Shown piece after piece: positions 8,600 to 17,860 of a DNA stretch of 64,000 nucleotides. The DNA lies in assembly GCF_900156785.1 (NCBI RefSeq), contig NZ_FTOP01000008.1, forward strand, positions 124,001-188,000, written 5' to 3'. Under the pieces are notes generated by a model, which was given only the letters and a program-made list of their open reading frames with translations, ran no database searches and had not been told where the DNA came from. This stretch comes from Belliella pelovolcani. Lineage in GTDB: Bacteria > Bacteroidota > Bacteroidia > Cytophagales > Cyclobacteriaceae. Position numbers and translations under genes: made by a program. Position 1 is the stretch's first letter; every line of letters starts with the position of its first letter.

Positions 8600-9784
8600 A
8601 TGTTAAACAGAAGAATCCTCAGAGTCAAGGCATTTCAAAGTCTCTATGCTTACGAGCAGTGCAAAGCATCTAATTTCAATCTTGCAAAAGACCAAATAAG
8701 AGAGGCTTTCCTCCCTGACCTCAACAGTATGGAGGTTCAAGATAAGGCTCAATTAAAAAAAGATGCGGAAACCACCATCAAGCTTTTTGAAAATAACCTG
8801 AATAATAAATCTCTGATCTCTGCACAAGAAGTCAGCGCTAAAATTAAATCCGAAGCCATAAAAGCGATCAACACTTTTCATAAAGCCAACGAAAAGGATT
8901 ATGACTTTTTGTTGAAAAATATGATCACTGCCGCGGAACGGATCCCACAATTGTACTTGAATGCTGTTCAGTTACTCTTAGAATTTGGCAATCATGTCAA
9001 AAGAGAAAGTGAAAAGAAAAGAAAGATAGCTACAGACCGTATTACGGACAACGCCGGCGAACTTAACCTTAGCAAAAACGTTATTTTACAACAACTCAGT
9101 ACAAACTCTGATTTTGAAACTGCAGTAATCAGACATGATGCTACACTCGAAGACCTTGAACTTGAAATCAAAGAATGGTTTAGAGACTACATCAAACCAT
9201 CTGAAGCCTACCAAGCTTATATCAAAATTAGTCAGCCAAGTAGGGAGGAGGATTACAATATTTTGGAATCTATTCTCAAAAAAATCATTTTCAAGAATGA
9301 AGCCATGCTCAACTTTTTCTTAGAAAAAGACATGAGTTGGATTGAAAATAAATCAGTGGTCAGAAGCTTGGCCACCAAACTGATCAAAAACGTGTATGAA
9401 CAGGAAGAAAGCAGTAGTGATTTGCTTCCTGAGATTGCTATGAACTGGGAAGATGATAAGGAATTCTTCCAAAATATATTTAACTTGACGATCGAAAATG
9501 AAGAAGTCAATAGAGAATTGATCGCCAAAAAAACCCAAAACTGGGATATTGAAAGGATTGCCTTTACTGACAAAATCATCATTTCGATGGCTTTGACGGA
9601 AATGAAGTTCTTCCCTAGCATTCCAGTAAAAGTAACTATCAACGAATACATTGATGTATCCAAAACATACAGTACTCCAAAGAGTAAGCAGTTTGTAAAT
9701 GGTTTACTAGATGTTCTTTCTAAGGAAATGTTGGAGAGTGGGGAAATCAAAAAGAGTGGAAGAGGTCTTTTAGATAACAAATAA
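8600..9784 (+). CDS. nusB: Transcription antitermination factor NusB (long form)
   Basis: NusB binds boxA RNA with ribosomal protein S10 and supports antitermination on rRNA operons. The protein has 394 residues against about 140 in E. coli. It opens with the NusB-like MLNRRILRVKAFQSLYAYEQ, and the conserved NusB fold lies in the C-terminal third, where NWDIERIAFTDKIIISMALTEM and VTINEYIDVSKTYSTPKSKQFVNG-type motifs appear. The long middle part is usual for Bacteroidota NusB. The start is ATG 8600; an in-frame upstream codon at 8495 lies inside the terminator of the previous gene. It leads a run of closely spaced genes to coaE. Confidence 0.9.
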   Translation: MLNRRILRVKAFQSLYAYEQCKASNFNLAKDQIREAFLPDLNSMEVQDKAQLKKDAETTIKLFENNLNNKSLISAQEVSAKIKSEAIKAINTFHKANEKDYDFLLKNMITAAERIPQLYLNAVQLLLEFGNHVKRESEKKRKIATDRITDNAGELNLSKNVILQQLSTNSDFETAVIRHDATLEDLELEIKEWFRDYIKPSEAYQAYIKISQPSREEDYNILESILKKIIFKNEAMLNFFLEKDMSWIENKSVVRSLATKLIKNVYEQEESSSDLLPEIAMNWEDDKEFFQNIFNLTIENEEVNRELIAKKTQNWDIERIAFTDKIIISMALTEMKFFPSIPVKVTINEYIDVSKTYSTPKSKQFVNGLLDVLSKEMLESGEIKKSGRGLLDNK

Positions 9785-9795
9785 ATTAGAAAACA

Positions 9796-10098
9796 ATGAG
9801 TAAAAGCAGCACAGGATGGATCGCATTTTTAGCTGGTGCCGGCATTGGCGCAGCTTTGGGGATACTGTTTGCCCCAGATTCAGGAAAAAACACAAGAGAT
9901 AAGCTTTCATATCAGCTTTCAAAATACAAGGAAGAGCTAGAAGAGCTTATCAAAGACTTGAGAGAAGGAAAAAATATGCCTTTCAACGAAGCAAAGTCTG
10001 AAGGAAATAAAGTGATATCAGATGCCAAAAATAAGGCGGAAAATCTTTTGAGTGATGTCAACAAACTCATCGATCAAATCAACCAAGAAGCTAATTAA
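9796..10098 (+). CDS. YtxH domain protein
   Basis: A 100-residue protein with one glycine/alanine-rich N-terminal membrane helix (about 8-27, containing GAGIGAALGILFAP) followed by a Lys/Glu-rich helical tail. This is the standard layout of YtxH-domain proteins, which are membrane-anchored and often stress-linked, with no defined biochemical role. It begins 11 nt after nusB and ends 12 nt before the DUF1573 gene, so it is probably cotranscribed. Confidence 0.85.
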   Translation: MSKSSTGWIAFLAGAGIGAALGILFAPDSGKNTRDKLSYQLSKYKEELEELIKDLREGKNMPFNEAKSEGNKVISDAKNKAENLLSDVNKLIDQINQEAN

Positions 10099-10110
10099 CC
10101 TAATATATTT

Positions 10111-10644
10111 ATGAAATACTTAAGTTTATCAGCATTGGCACTTGCAGGAATCCTTGGATTCTCGAGCTGCAGTGGTAATGACCAATCTGACAAAATAGCG
10201 CAACTCGAACAAAAAATAGCGCAAATGGAGGCAGCAACTGCTACTCCTACAAACGTACAAACGACTACTGCTGTGGATCCAAGCTCCCTTGGAAAATTCA
10301 GTTTTGAAGAAGTTGAATTTGACTTTGGAACAATTGCCGAAGGGAAAGTTGTTGAGCATGTTTTCAACTTTGTCAATGACGGACAAGCCCCATTGGTAAT
10401 TTCAAATGTGACTGCCTCTTGTGGTTGTACCACACCTGATTATACTAAAACACCTGTAAAACCTGGAGAATCAGGCTTTGTAAAAGTTGCTTTTAATTCC
10501 GCTGGAAAGCCAGGCACCCAAGCGCCTACTGTGAGCATTCAAGCTAATACAAGCCCAAATGTCAACAGACTTAGACTTAAAGGAAACGTAACACCTAGAT
10601 CAACAACCAATACACAAGGACAATTAGGCCCTGTTAAACAATAA
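10111..10644 (+). CDS. DUF1573 lipoprotein
   Basis: A 177-residue exported lipoprotein. The N-terminus has a signal peptide ending in a lipobox-like GFSSC (Cys17), then a Gln/Ala-rich helix and a linker, then a DUF1573 domain with the family hallmarks FDFGTIAEG near its start and the ASCGCT motif. DUF1573 is an Ig-like (ASPM/HYDIN-related) fold common in Bacteroidota envelopes; its function is not known. It lies in the nusB-coaE run, 2 nt before yajC. Confidence 0.9.
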   Translation: MKYLSLSALALAGILGFSSCSGNDQSDKIAQLEQKIAQMEAATATPTNVQTTTAVDPSSLGKFSFEEVEFDFGTIAEGKVVEHVFNFVNDGQAPLVISNVTASCGCTTPDYTKTPVKPGESGFVKVAFNSAGKPGTQAPTVSIQANTSPNVNRLRLKGNVTPRSTTNTQGQLGPVKQ

Positions 10645-10646
10645 AT

Positions 10647-10964
10647 ATGATTAACTTTATCTTATTACAAGCAGAAGGTGCCGGAGGTGGTATCCTAGGT
10701 CAGGTTTTTTTGTTTGGTTCTATCATTTTGATTATGTATTTCTTCATGATCAGACCACAACAGAAAAAACAAAAAGAAACCAAAAACTTCCTTGAAGAAG
10801 TAAAAAAAGGTGATAATGTAGTTACGATCGGTGGTATCCATGGGAAAGTAAATGCTGTGGAAAGTGACACCATTACATTAGAACTTGATAAAGGATTCAA
10901 AATCAAAATAGAAAAGTCCGCCGTTTCTCTGGACTTTACCAAAAGAGCAAACGGTACAAAATAA
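10647..10964 (+). CDS. yajC: Preprotein translocase accessory subunit YajC
   Basis: Small inner-membrane protein that associates with SecDF. The 105 residues comprise a short N-terminus, one membrane helix (about 14-34) ending in the hallmark MIRPQQKKQKE, and a cytoplasmic domain with VTIGGIHGKV. Size is typical. Its start lies 2 nt after the DUF1573 stop, in the same run of genes. Confidence 0.95.
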   Translation: MINFILLQAEGAGGGILGQVFLFGSIILIMYFFMIRPQQKKQKETKNFLEEVKKGDNVVTIGGIHGKVNAVESDTITLELDKGFKIKIEKSAVSLDFTKRANGTK

Positions 10965-10972
10965 TTTGTCCC

Positions 10973-11938
10973 TTGACTAGTCTCAAAAAATTCTTTAAAC
11001 CAAGCAACCCAAGAAAGGTTGCAAACATGAAAGTGGTAGCCTTGTGCTTTTTAGCGGCTGCCACTTTCTGGTTTTTAAATGCCCTTAATAAGGACAATTA
11101 CAACACAGTCGTTGATTTTCCGATTGAAATTATTTTTGACCAAGAGGAATTCATGGCAGTGGAAGATCTCCCCACAAAAATCAAAATTGAAATAAACGGT
11201 AACGGTTGGGACCTGCTCAGAAAATACTTCAATATCAATGAAAGTCCTTTCTTAATAGAGATTAATAATCCAGCTACTAAAAACTATATCCTTACCTCAG
11301 AGATAAGAAGAAATCTAGCGGAGAACATCTCACCCACTTCATTGGTGTCCATGGTTTCTGACACCATAAAATTCAATATTGACAAAGTAGTCACTAGAAA
11401 AGTGAAGGTTGAAGTAGATACTTCTGGAAGCACAATTGCTAAAAATCACAAAGTAATCAATCAAATTGAAGTAGATCCAAGCACGATTAATATCAAAGGT
11501 CCAACTTCAGTTTTACAAAAACTAGATGGCGTTTTCAAGATCAAACTAGGAGAGGAAAAAATCAATAAAAGTTTCAATAAGATCATCCCTCTTTCTGTAC
11601 CTGCGCCTTACGAAGACTTTCTCAAACTCGAAGATGAAAGCGTTCAAGTGAAGTTTGACTTATATCAGCTACTAGAAGGAAACAAGAGGCTGAAAATTAA
11701 TAAAACAAATTTCCCGGAAAATGTAAGCTTGGTTCAAGAACCGAATCATATCATGATGTACTATCTCGTAGACGAAAGAAAACTAGATGAACTCAAGCAG
11801 ATTGAATTTGAAGCTATCCTCAATTATAACAACAGGAATAGACAAGACAGCACTATCTTTGTGGTCATTAGCCCTAGGCCTTCCATGTTGGAAGATGTAA
11901 GAATTGAACCGGCTATTTTTAGATTGAAATATGAATAA
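10973..11938 (+). CDS. YbbR-like (CdaR-type) envelope protein
   Basis: A 321-residue protein with one N-terminal membrane helix (about 20-38) and an extracytoplasmic part made of YbbR repeats. YbbR proteins in Firmicutes (CdaR) regulate the c-di-AMP cyclase; here the role is unknown. I take the TTG at 10973, giving MTSLKKFFKPSNPRKVANMK, because the basic PSNPRKV segment before the helix looks native. The ATG at 11027 would remove 18 residues and is the alternative. The 3' end overlaps coaE by 8 nt. Confidence 0.8.
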   Translation: MTSLKKFFKPSNPRKVANMKVVALCFLAAATFWFLNALNKDNYNTVVDFPIEIIFDQEEFMAVEDLPTKIKIEINGNGWDLLRKYFNINESPFLIEINNPATKNYILTSEIRRNLAENISPTSLVSMVSDTIKFNIDKVVTRKVKVEVDTSGSTIAKNHKVINQIEVDPSTINIKGPTSVLQKLDGVFKIKLGEEKINKSFNKIIPLSVPAPYEDFLKLEDESVQVKFDLYQLLEGNKRLKINKTNFPENVSLVQEPNHIMMYYLVDERKLDELKQIEFEAILNYNNRNRQDSTIFVVISPRPSMLEDVRIEPAIFRLKYE

Positions 11939-12542
11939 AACCGAAATACTTCTTGTGGGCATTACAGGAGGAATAGGCTCCGGTAAATCGACTGTAGCAC
12001 AGATTTTTTCCATATTAGGTATTCCTGTATACCATGCAGATGACCGGGCAAAATGGCTAATGACTAATGATACTGGGTTAAAAACAAAAATACTGGAAGT
12101 GTTTGGAGAAAAATCTTACTCTGATAAGGGTGAGCTAAATAGGACATTTTTGGCCTCTGAGGTTTTCGGAAATATTGAAAAAACCCAATTAATCAATAGC
12201 CTCGTTCACCCTGTGGTCAAAGCTGACTTTGAAGCATGGGCACTAGATCAAAAATCTGCCTATGTCCTTAAAGAAGCCGCATTACTATTTGAAACCGGGT
12301 CTGCTGAAGAACTAGATTTTGTCATCACTGTAAGCAGCCCACTTAGAGTAAGAATCAACAGGATTTTGCTAAGAGATCCTCACCGCAATGAAGAACAGAT
12401 CAATGCAATCATCGATCAGCAACTTCCAGATGAAGAGAAAATCAAAAGGAGTGATTTTGTAGTAAAGAATGTTGACAATAAACTTTTGATCCCCCAAGTC
12501 TTAGGCATTCATCAAAAAATATTAGCCACGCTCAAAAAGTGA
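11931..12542 (+). CDS. coaE: Dephospho-CoA kinase
   Basis: Final enzyme of coenzyme A synthesis; it phosphorylates the 3'-OH of the ribose in dephospho-CoA. The P-loop GGIGSGKST is at residues 13-21, followed by VYHADDRAK, which fits the CoaE substrate region. The middle motif LLFETG and the later LRDPHRNEEQ loop also fit. The 203-residue length is standard. It starts inside the last codons of the ybbR-like gene (8-nt overlap), so coupled translation is likely. It is the last gene of the nusB run. Confidence 0.95.
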   Translation: MNKTEILLVGITGGIGSGKSTVAQIFSILGIPVYHADDRAKWLMTNDTGLKTKILEVFGEKSYSDKGELNRTFLASEVFGNIEKTQLINSLVHPVVKADFEAWALDQKSAYVLKEAALLFETGSAEELDFVITVSSPLRVRINRILLRDPHRNEEQINAIIDQQLPDEEKIKRSDFVVKNVDNKLLIPQVLGIHQKILATLKK

Positions 12543-12553
12543 TAGACAAAAAG

Positions 12554-12796
12554 TCAGATGGATATATTGATCTGATCTAGATAGAATTTCATACGTGTAT
12601 GCTCTCTATTGAGGAAGTCAATTTTATCAATTTTATCCAACTTATGATTGTAAAATACTTCCACATAATCTGTTCCAAGGAGGTATAAATTGACTTTGTA
12701 AGAGTAGTACCGTATAGCCACTACAAAAGTACCATCAATATATAACTTTTGAATCTTCTTATGCAAGGGCAAATTTTTAAAATCTTCTCTACTCAT
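12554..12796 (-). CDS. Small unknown protein (80 aa)
   Basis: An 80-residue soluble protein rich in aromatic and charged residues, with an alternating pattern suggesting a small beta sheet (TFVVAIRYYSYKVNLYLLG). It starts within the last codons of the upstream TPR lipoprotein gene (8-nt overlap), which supports translation. I do not recognise a family. The job is likely linked to the lipoprotein only by cotranscription. Confidence 0.75.
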   Translation of the reverse strand: MSREDFKNLPLHKKIQKLYIDGTFVVAIRYYSYKVNLYLLGTDYVEVFYNHKLDKIDKIDFLNREHTRMKFYLDQINISI

Positions 12797-13763
12797 CCTT
12801 CAACTTTGCTAATTCCATTTCCGATGCAATATACCCAAATGCAGACCAATATCCAGTATTGATCACATTTTGAAATATTGATTGAGCCATAGAAGTATCA
12901 CCTTTCGACAAATAATAATTCCCCAAGCCATAACCTTGAGTCACATATTGCAATTTTTGGTCACTTGCTTCACTGTCCACATTGAGTAACTTCTCAGGCT
13001 GAAACTCTCCTTTGTACATCAAGAGTCTTTTGAAATAGGCATCATTTTCTATGATATCCATCTTTGAATTCACTTTAACGAGTAATTCTTGAGCGTCATC
13101 AGTCCTACCTAACTTTACGAGCGTCATATAATACCAGTCTAAGGTGGCAATTTTCAAATCATCATTGACAGATACCTCCATGCAATTTTTATAAGCTTCA
13201 CGTGCTTCATCCCATTCTCCCTTCAGATAGTGAGCCAATCCTAGGTGATACCACACATTAAATTGTACATTAGAAAGTGGTATATTTAACTTATTAGGCA
13301 TACCATCTTGCTCAATTTGGATAGGAGTTCCAGCCATTAAGTCAGCTGCATTTTGAAAATCTCTTATAGCTTCATCAAACTTCCTGATCGAAACATACCT
13401 ATGCCCTCTATGTCTCAGAGGCTCAAAAGCCTCTGGAAATTCATTAATAGCTTTGGTAAAAGTTCTGATTGCAAGATCATATCTGCTTAAGTAGGCCTCT
13501 CTCCTACCTATCCATATTAGATTTTCCAAGGTTGGGTCTTCCAGGTATTGCTTCTCGGCCTCTTGGAGATTTTTGATTTGCATAGACTGACTTGTAGAAT
13601 CAATTTTTGTGAAAAGAGAATCTCCTAGTAAGCTAACTGTTTGAAATACTTCTTCATTAGGGATGATAATATTATTAGTCGATCTCTTCTTATCTACTAT
13701 CTTGCTATCACAAGCCGAGAAAACAACCAAAAGCGTCATAAAAAAACTCCAATAATTTTTCAT
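12789..13763 (-). CDS. TPR-repeat lipoprotein
   Basis: A 324-residue exported protein. The N-terminus MKNYWSFFMTLLVVFSAC is a lipoprotein signal (Cys18). The mature part holds several tetratricopeptide-like helices: ASRYD-type turns at about residues 80-150 (RYDLAIRTFTKAINEFPEAFEPL, KFDEAIRDFQNAADL) and again at about 175-200 (HYLKGEWDEAREAYKNC). TPR proteins of this type serve as envelope scaffolds; no enzyme motif is present. It overlaps the 80-residue gene downstream by 8 nt. Confidence 0.85.
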   Translation of the reverse strand: MKNYWSFFMTLLVVFSACDSKIVDKKRSTNNIIIPNEEVFQTVSLLGDSLFTKIDSTSQSMQIKNLQEAEKQYLEDPTLENLIWIGRREAYLSRYDLAIRTFTKAINEFPEAFEPLRHRGHRYVSIRKFDEAIRDFQNAADLMAGTPIQIEQDGMPNKLNIPLSNVQFNVWYHLGLAHYLKGEWDEAREAYKNCMEVSVNDDLKIATLDWYYMTLVKLGRTDDAQELLVKVNSKMDIIENDAYFKRLLMYKGEFQPEKLLNVDSEASDQKLQYVTQGYGLGNYYLSKGDTSMAQSIFQNVINTGYWSAFGYIASEMELAKLKDE

Positions 13764-13846
13764 AATGATTCGGTTTCTTATCCGTTAAAACTTTGAATCT
13801 ATTTTGTAGGTACGTATTATTGAAATTAATTTATTCTATCCAATTA

Positions 13847-14341
13847 ATGAATACCAAGTCAAGAAAATTTTCCAATTCCAGCGTATTTTATATTTTTATT
13901 TTATTGGCATTGAGTATTCAGTTATCTTCCTGCTCCTCCACCAAGAAAATCAGGAAACAAAATATCAATCAAGTAGTCAATACAGCAAAGTCTTACAGAG
14001 GTACTCCTTATCGCTATGGTGGGACAACAAGGTCTGGAATAGACTGCTCTGCATTGATTTACCATTCCTTTGCAAGTGTAGGAGTGACGATGCCTAGGAC
14101 ATCAGAAGAACAAAGTAAGATTGGTAAAAAAATAGCGGAAAGAAATCTTGAAAAAGGTGATGTGGTATTTTTCGCAACAGGAAAAAGACGACGGCAGGTA
14201 ACACATGCAGGTATTGTCACGGAGACCACAAAAGGTCAGGTTTGGTTTATCCATTCTTCTACCTCTCTGGGAGTGACAGAAGATAATCTTAACAATAAAT
14301 ATTGGTCTAAAGCTTACCTATTTGGAAGAAGGGTATTTTAA
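13847..14341 (+). CDS. NlpC/P60 (C40) peptidase, lipoprotein
   Basis: Cell-wall peptidase of the NlpC/P60 family, which cuts within peptidoglycan stem peptides. With the start at ATG 13847 the protein has 164 residues: a signal peptide with lipobox LSSC (Cys29), then the catalytic domain with Cys67 (GIDCSAL), His120 (THAGIV) and His136 (WFIHS) as the expected triad. An in-frame earlier start at 13793 would put 18 extra residues before the signal peptide and is less likely. Single-gene unit, divergent from the TPR lipoprotein gene. Confidence 0.92.
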   Translation: MNTKSRKFSNSSVFYIFILLALSIQLSSCSSTKKIRKQNINQVVNTAKSYRGTPYRYGGTTRSGIDCSALIYHSFASVGVTMPRTSEEQSKIGKKIAERNLEKGDVVFFATGKRRRQVTHAGIVTETTKGQVWFIHSSTSLGVTEDNLNNKYWSKAYLFGRRVF

Positions 14342-14400
14342 GATTATAAAAGCATAAATTCTCTGAAATTTCGATACCTATCCTACCAAATTTGATTGAT

Positions 14401-14415
14401 TACAAATACTTTGTA
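14401..14415. repeat. Small inverted repeat upstream of atpD
   Basis: TACAAA-TAC-TTTGTA is a perfect 6-bp inverted repeat located between the peptidase gene and the atpD promoter. It could be an operator or the remnant of a weak terminator; nothing else supports either reading. Confidence 0.3.
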
Positions 14416-14454
14416 CAAAAAGGCAACAAATCCAGATTTAATTTCCAAACATCC

Positions 14455-14484
14455 TTTGGTATTAAGCTTTTATAATTAATTTTG
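14455..14484 (+). promoter_or_regulatory. Promoter of atpD-atpC
   Basis: TTTG at 14455-14458 and TAATTTTG at 14477-14484, 18 nt apart, give a good Bacteroidota promoter. The atpD start is about 49 nt downstream. Confidence 0.8.
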
Positions 14485-14499
14485 CATCCGAATTGATAA

Positions 14500-16035
<1,536 letters not shown>

Positions 16036-16049
16036 AATAGTTTCTAGTC

Positions 16050-16090
16050 AGTAGTTATCAGTTAACTAGGTAAGAAAACAGATAACTACT
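16050..16090. repeat. Inverted repeat in the atpD-atpC spacer
   Basis: AGTAGTTATC at 16050-16059 is the exact complement of GATAACTACT at 16081-16090, with a 21-nt loop that itself contains GTTAAC. No T-run follows. It could adjust the beta:epsilon expression ratio or be a fragment of a dispersed repeat. Confidence 0.5.
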
Positions 16091-16116
16091 AACTTAATAA
16101 CTCAATAACTAAAAAG

Positions 16117-16362
16117 ATGCAACTAGAAATTGTAACACCGGATAAAAAAGTATTTCAGGGAGAAGTCTCTGAAGCTAGCTTCCCGGGAGCAAACGGAGCT
16201 TTTCAAGTACTGAATAATCACGCTCCTATAGTATCAGCTTTGGCCAAGGGAGTTGTTTCTTATACAACTAAGGAAGGCCATGAAAGCTTGGTCATAGATG
16301 GAGGAGTCGTAGAGGTTAAAGAAAATACCATTGTAGTGTTAGCTGAAAAAGTACTTTCTTAA
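16117..16362 (+). CDS. atpC: ATP synthase F1 subunit epsilon (short form)
   Basis: Epsilon subunit of the F1 central stalk. The 81 residues contain only the N-terminal beta-sandwich domain (MQLEIVTPDKKVFQGEVSEA, then FPGANGAFQVLNNHAPIV). The C-terminal two-helix hairpin that inhibits ATP hydrolysis in E. coli (139 residues in total) is missing. The stop is followed directly by a terminator, so this is a natural short form and not a frameshift. It is cotranscribed with atpD. Confidence 0.95.
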   Translation: MQLEIVTPDKKVFQGEVSEASFPGANGAFQVLNNHAPIVSALAKGVVSYTTKEGHESLVIDGGVVEVKENTIVVLAEKVLS

Positions 16363-16389
16363 TAGCAAACGAAAACCCTTAATAATATA

Positions 16390-16415
16390 AAAGCCTGGCA
16401 ATAGTCAGGCTTTTT
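16390..16415 (+). terminator. Terminator after atpC
   Basis: Stem AAAGCCTG (16390-16397) with CAGGCTTT (16406-16413), then a T-run. Confidence 0.9.
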
Positions 16416-16521
16416 CTTTTTTCTAAAAAATCATCATCAAAAACTTTTAACTAGAGAAGTATACTTCAATTTAGATGATAAAATAGCTACCAGAATATCA
16501 TTATTATAATTTTTCTTATTG

Positions 16522-16529
16522 TAATTTTG
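16522..16529 (+). promoter_or_regulatory. Promoter -7 element of the WaaE-like gene
   Basis: TAATTTTG fits the -7 consensus; no good -33 TTTG is visible. It leaves a leader of about 100 nt before the ATG at 16638. Confidence 0.5.
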
Positions 16530-16637
16530 CCTTAGTCAAAAAATATAACAGGTCCAGATTTTTTGTGTTTGCCAAAATTTTTTGACCAAAGAAATCCAAT
16601 AATAGCATATCTCACAAATCTTACAATTATAGGTGAA

Positions 16638-17480
16638 ATGTTTCAGATCAGTGGTCTCGTCATCACGTATAACGAGGAAAAAAACATCGCAAAGTGTATA
16701 GAATCGCTTTCATTAGTCTGTGATGAAATTATCATCATTGACTCCTATAGCAAAGACAAAACCAAAGAAATTGCTCTTTCATTAGGAGCCAAAGTGGTCG
16801 AGCAAACTTTTCTAGGAGATGGGCAGCAGCGAATATTTGGTCTACAATACTGTAAAAATGATTGGATTTTGAATCTCGATGCTGACGAGAGGCTAGATTT
16901 GGATAGCTATGAATTTATCAAATCTCAGCAATATCTTAGTCTTCCTTATGACGCTTATAATTTTAGAAGGAAAAATCACCTAAAAGATCAAAGAATTGAT
17001 TTTGCAGGCTGGTACCCTTCATATACCTGTAGATTTTTTAATCAAAAAACAGCACAACCAGCCACTGCTAAAGTTCATCAGTCTGTGGTGGCTCAAAACA
17101 TGAAAAGAACAAACCTCCATTTAATTCACTATGGATGGGATAGTTTTCACCAAATCATTTCGAAATACAATCAATATACAAATTGGCAAGCAGAGGAGTA
17201 CTTGGAGCAAAACAAAAATATTTTTGCGCTTAGTCCTGTCATACATGGCATATATTCCTTCTTTCGTTGCTATTTCCTCAAAAGTGGAATTTTCAATGGT
17301 GTAGACGGTCTCACATTTTCACTGATGCAGGCATTTTTCTCTTATATGAAGTATGCCAAATACCTGAAACTAAAAAAAGAACAACCCAAAACGGACGCCT
17401 ATTCAAACACAGAGCTTAATGGCAAGCTCCAATTTCCAAATTTATTCCCTAAGACAAAGGTTCTCAAACCAAACATATGA
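16638..17480 (+). CDS. GT2 glycosyltransferase, WaaE/KdtX-like
   Basis: A 280-residue soluble family 2 glycosyltransferase. The start ISGLVITYNEEKNI is the nucleotide-sugar binding strand of the GT-A fold, followed by DEIIIIDSYSKDKT and the metal-binding NLDADERL (DxD type). Proteins with this opening include the LPS-core heptose/glucose transferases WaaE/KdtX, so a role in lipopolysaccharide core synthesis is a fair guess. I use ATG 16638; an earlier in-frame TTG at 16563 adds 25 residues that do not fit the fold. The acceptor sugar cannot be read. Confidence 0.85.
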   Translation: MFQISGLVITYNEEKNIAKCIESLSLVCDEIIIIDSYSKDKTKEIALSLGAKVVEQTFLGDGQQRIFGLQYCKNDWILNLDADERLDLDSYEFIKSQQYLSLPYDAYNFRRKNHLKDQRIDFAGWYPSYTCRFFNQKTAQPATAKVHQSVVAQNMKRTNLHLIHYGWDSFHQIISKYNQYTNWQAEEYLEQNKNIFALSPVIHGIYSFFRCYFLKSGIFNGVDGLTFSLMQAFFSYMKYAKYLKLKKEQPKTDAYSNTELNGKLQFPNLFPKTKVLKPNI

Positions 17481-17522
17481 AGATTTTATTCATCATAAAT
17501 TAGATAACAAAATAATATTCAC

Positions 17523-17530
17523 TACCTTTG
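17523..17530 (+). promoter_or_regulatory. Promoter -7 element of rpsU
   Basis: TACCTTTG matches TAnnTTTG exactly. It is followed within one nucleotide by the CCTCC/GGAGG hairpin region, so the leader would be very short (about 20-25 nt). Confidence 0.65.
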
Positions 17531-17546
17531 CCTCCCTGAAAGGAGG
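17531..17546 (+). promoter_or_regulatory. rpsU Shine-Dalgarno with facing CCTCC
   Basis: AAGGAGG ends at 17546, 9 nt before the ATG at 17556, a very strong Shine-Dalgarno in a phylum that rarely uses it. CCTCC at 17531-17535 can pair with GGAGG at 17542-17546 across a 6-nt loop and would hide the site. CCTCC is also the core of the 16S rRNA anti-SD. Whether the CCTCC is transcribed depends on the exact start site. Confidence 0.7.
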
Positions 17547-17555
17547 TGTATACAT

Positions 17556-17750
17556 ATGATCATAGTCAACGTAAAAGAAAACGAATCTATCGAAAAAGCG
17601 CTTAAGCGTTTCAAAAAGAAGTTTGATAAAACTGGAGCTGTAAGAGAACTTAGAGCTAGACAACACTTTGTAAAGCCTTCTGTAAAAAATAGAGAGCAAA
17701 GAATCAAAGCTGCCTACAAGCAGAGACTTCAAACAGAAGAAGCAAAATAA
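17556..17750 (+). CDS. rpsU: 30S ribosomal protein bS21
   Basis: A 64-residue highly basic protein that sits near the 3' end of 16S rRNA on the small subunit. It opens MIIVNVKENESIEKALKRFK and ends in basic helices, as is typical for bS21. In Bacteroidota, bS21 takes part in sequestering the anti-SD of 16S rRNA, and rpsU is noted for keeping a strong SD, which suggests autoregulation. The promoter, SD and terminator here all fit a single-gene unit. Confidence 0.97.
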   Translation: MIIVNVKENESIEKALKRFKKKFDKTGAVRELRARQHFVKPSVKNREQRIKAAYKQRLQTEEAK

Positions 17751-17791
17751 TTTAATTATTGTTTGCTATCTTTTTGAGATACATTCTAATG

Positions 17792-17824
17792 GCGCATCTA
17801 CCGAAAGTGGATGCGCTTTTTTTA
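17792..17824 (+). terminator. Terminator after rpsU
   Basis: Stem GCGCATC (17792-17798) with GATGCGC (17810-17816), followed by eight or more T residues. Confidence 0.9.
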
Positions 17825-17860
17825 TTAACCTTTTTTAAGCAAATCAAATCCTCTCAATTA

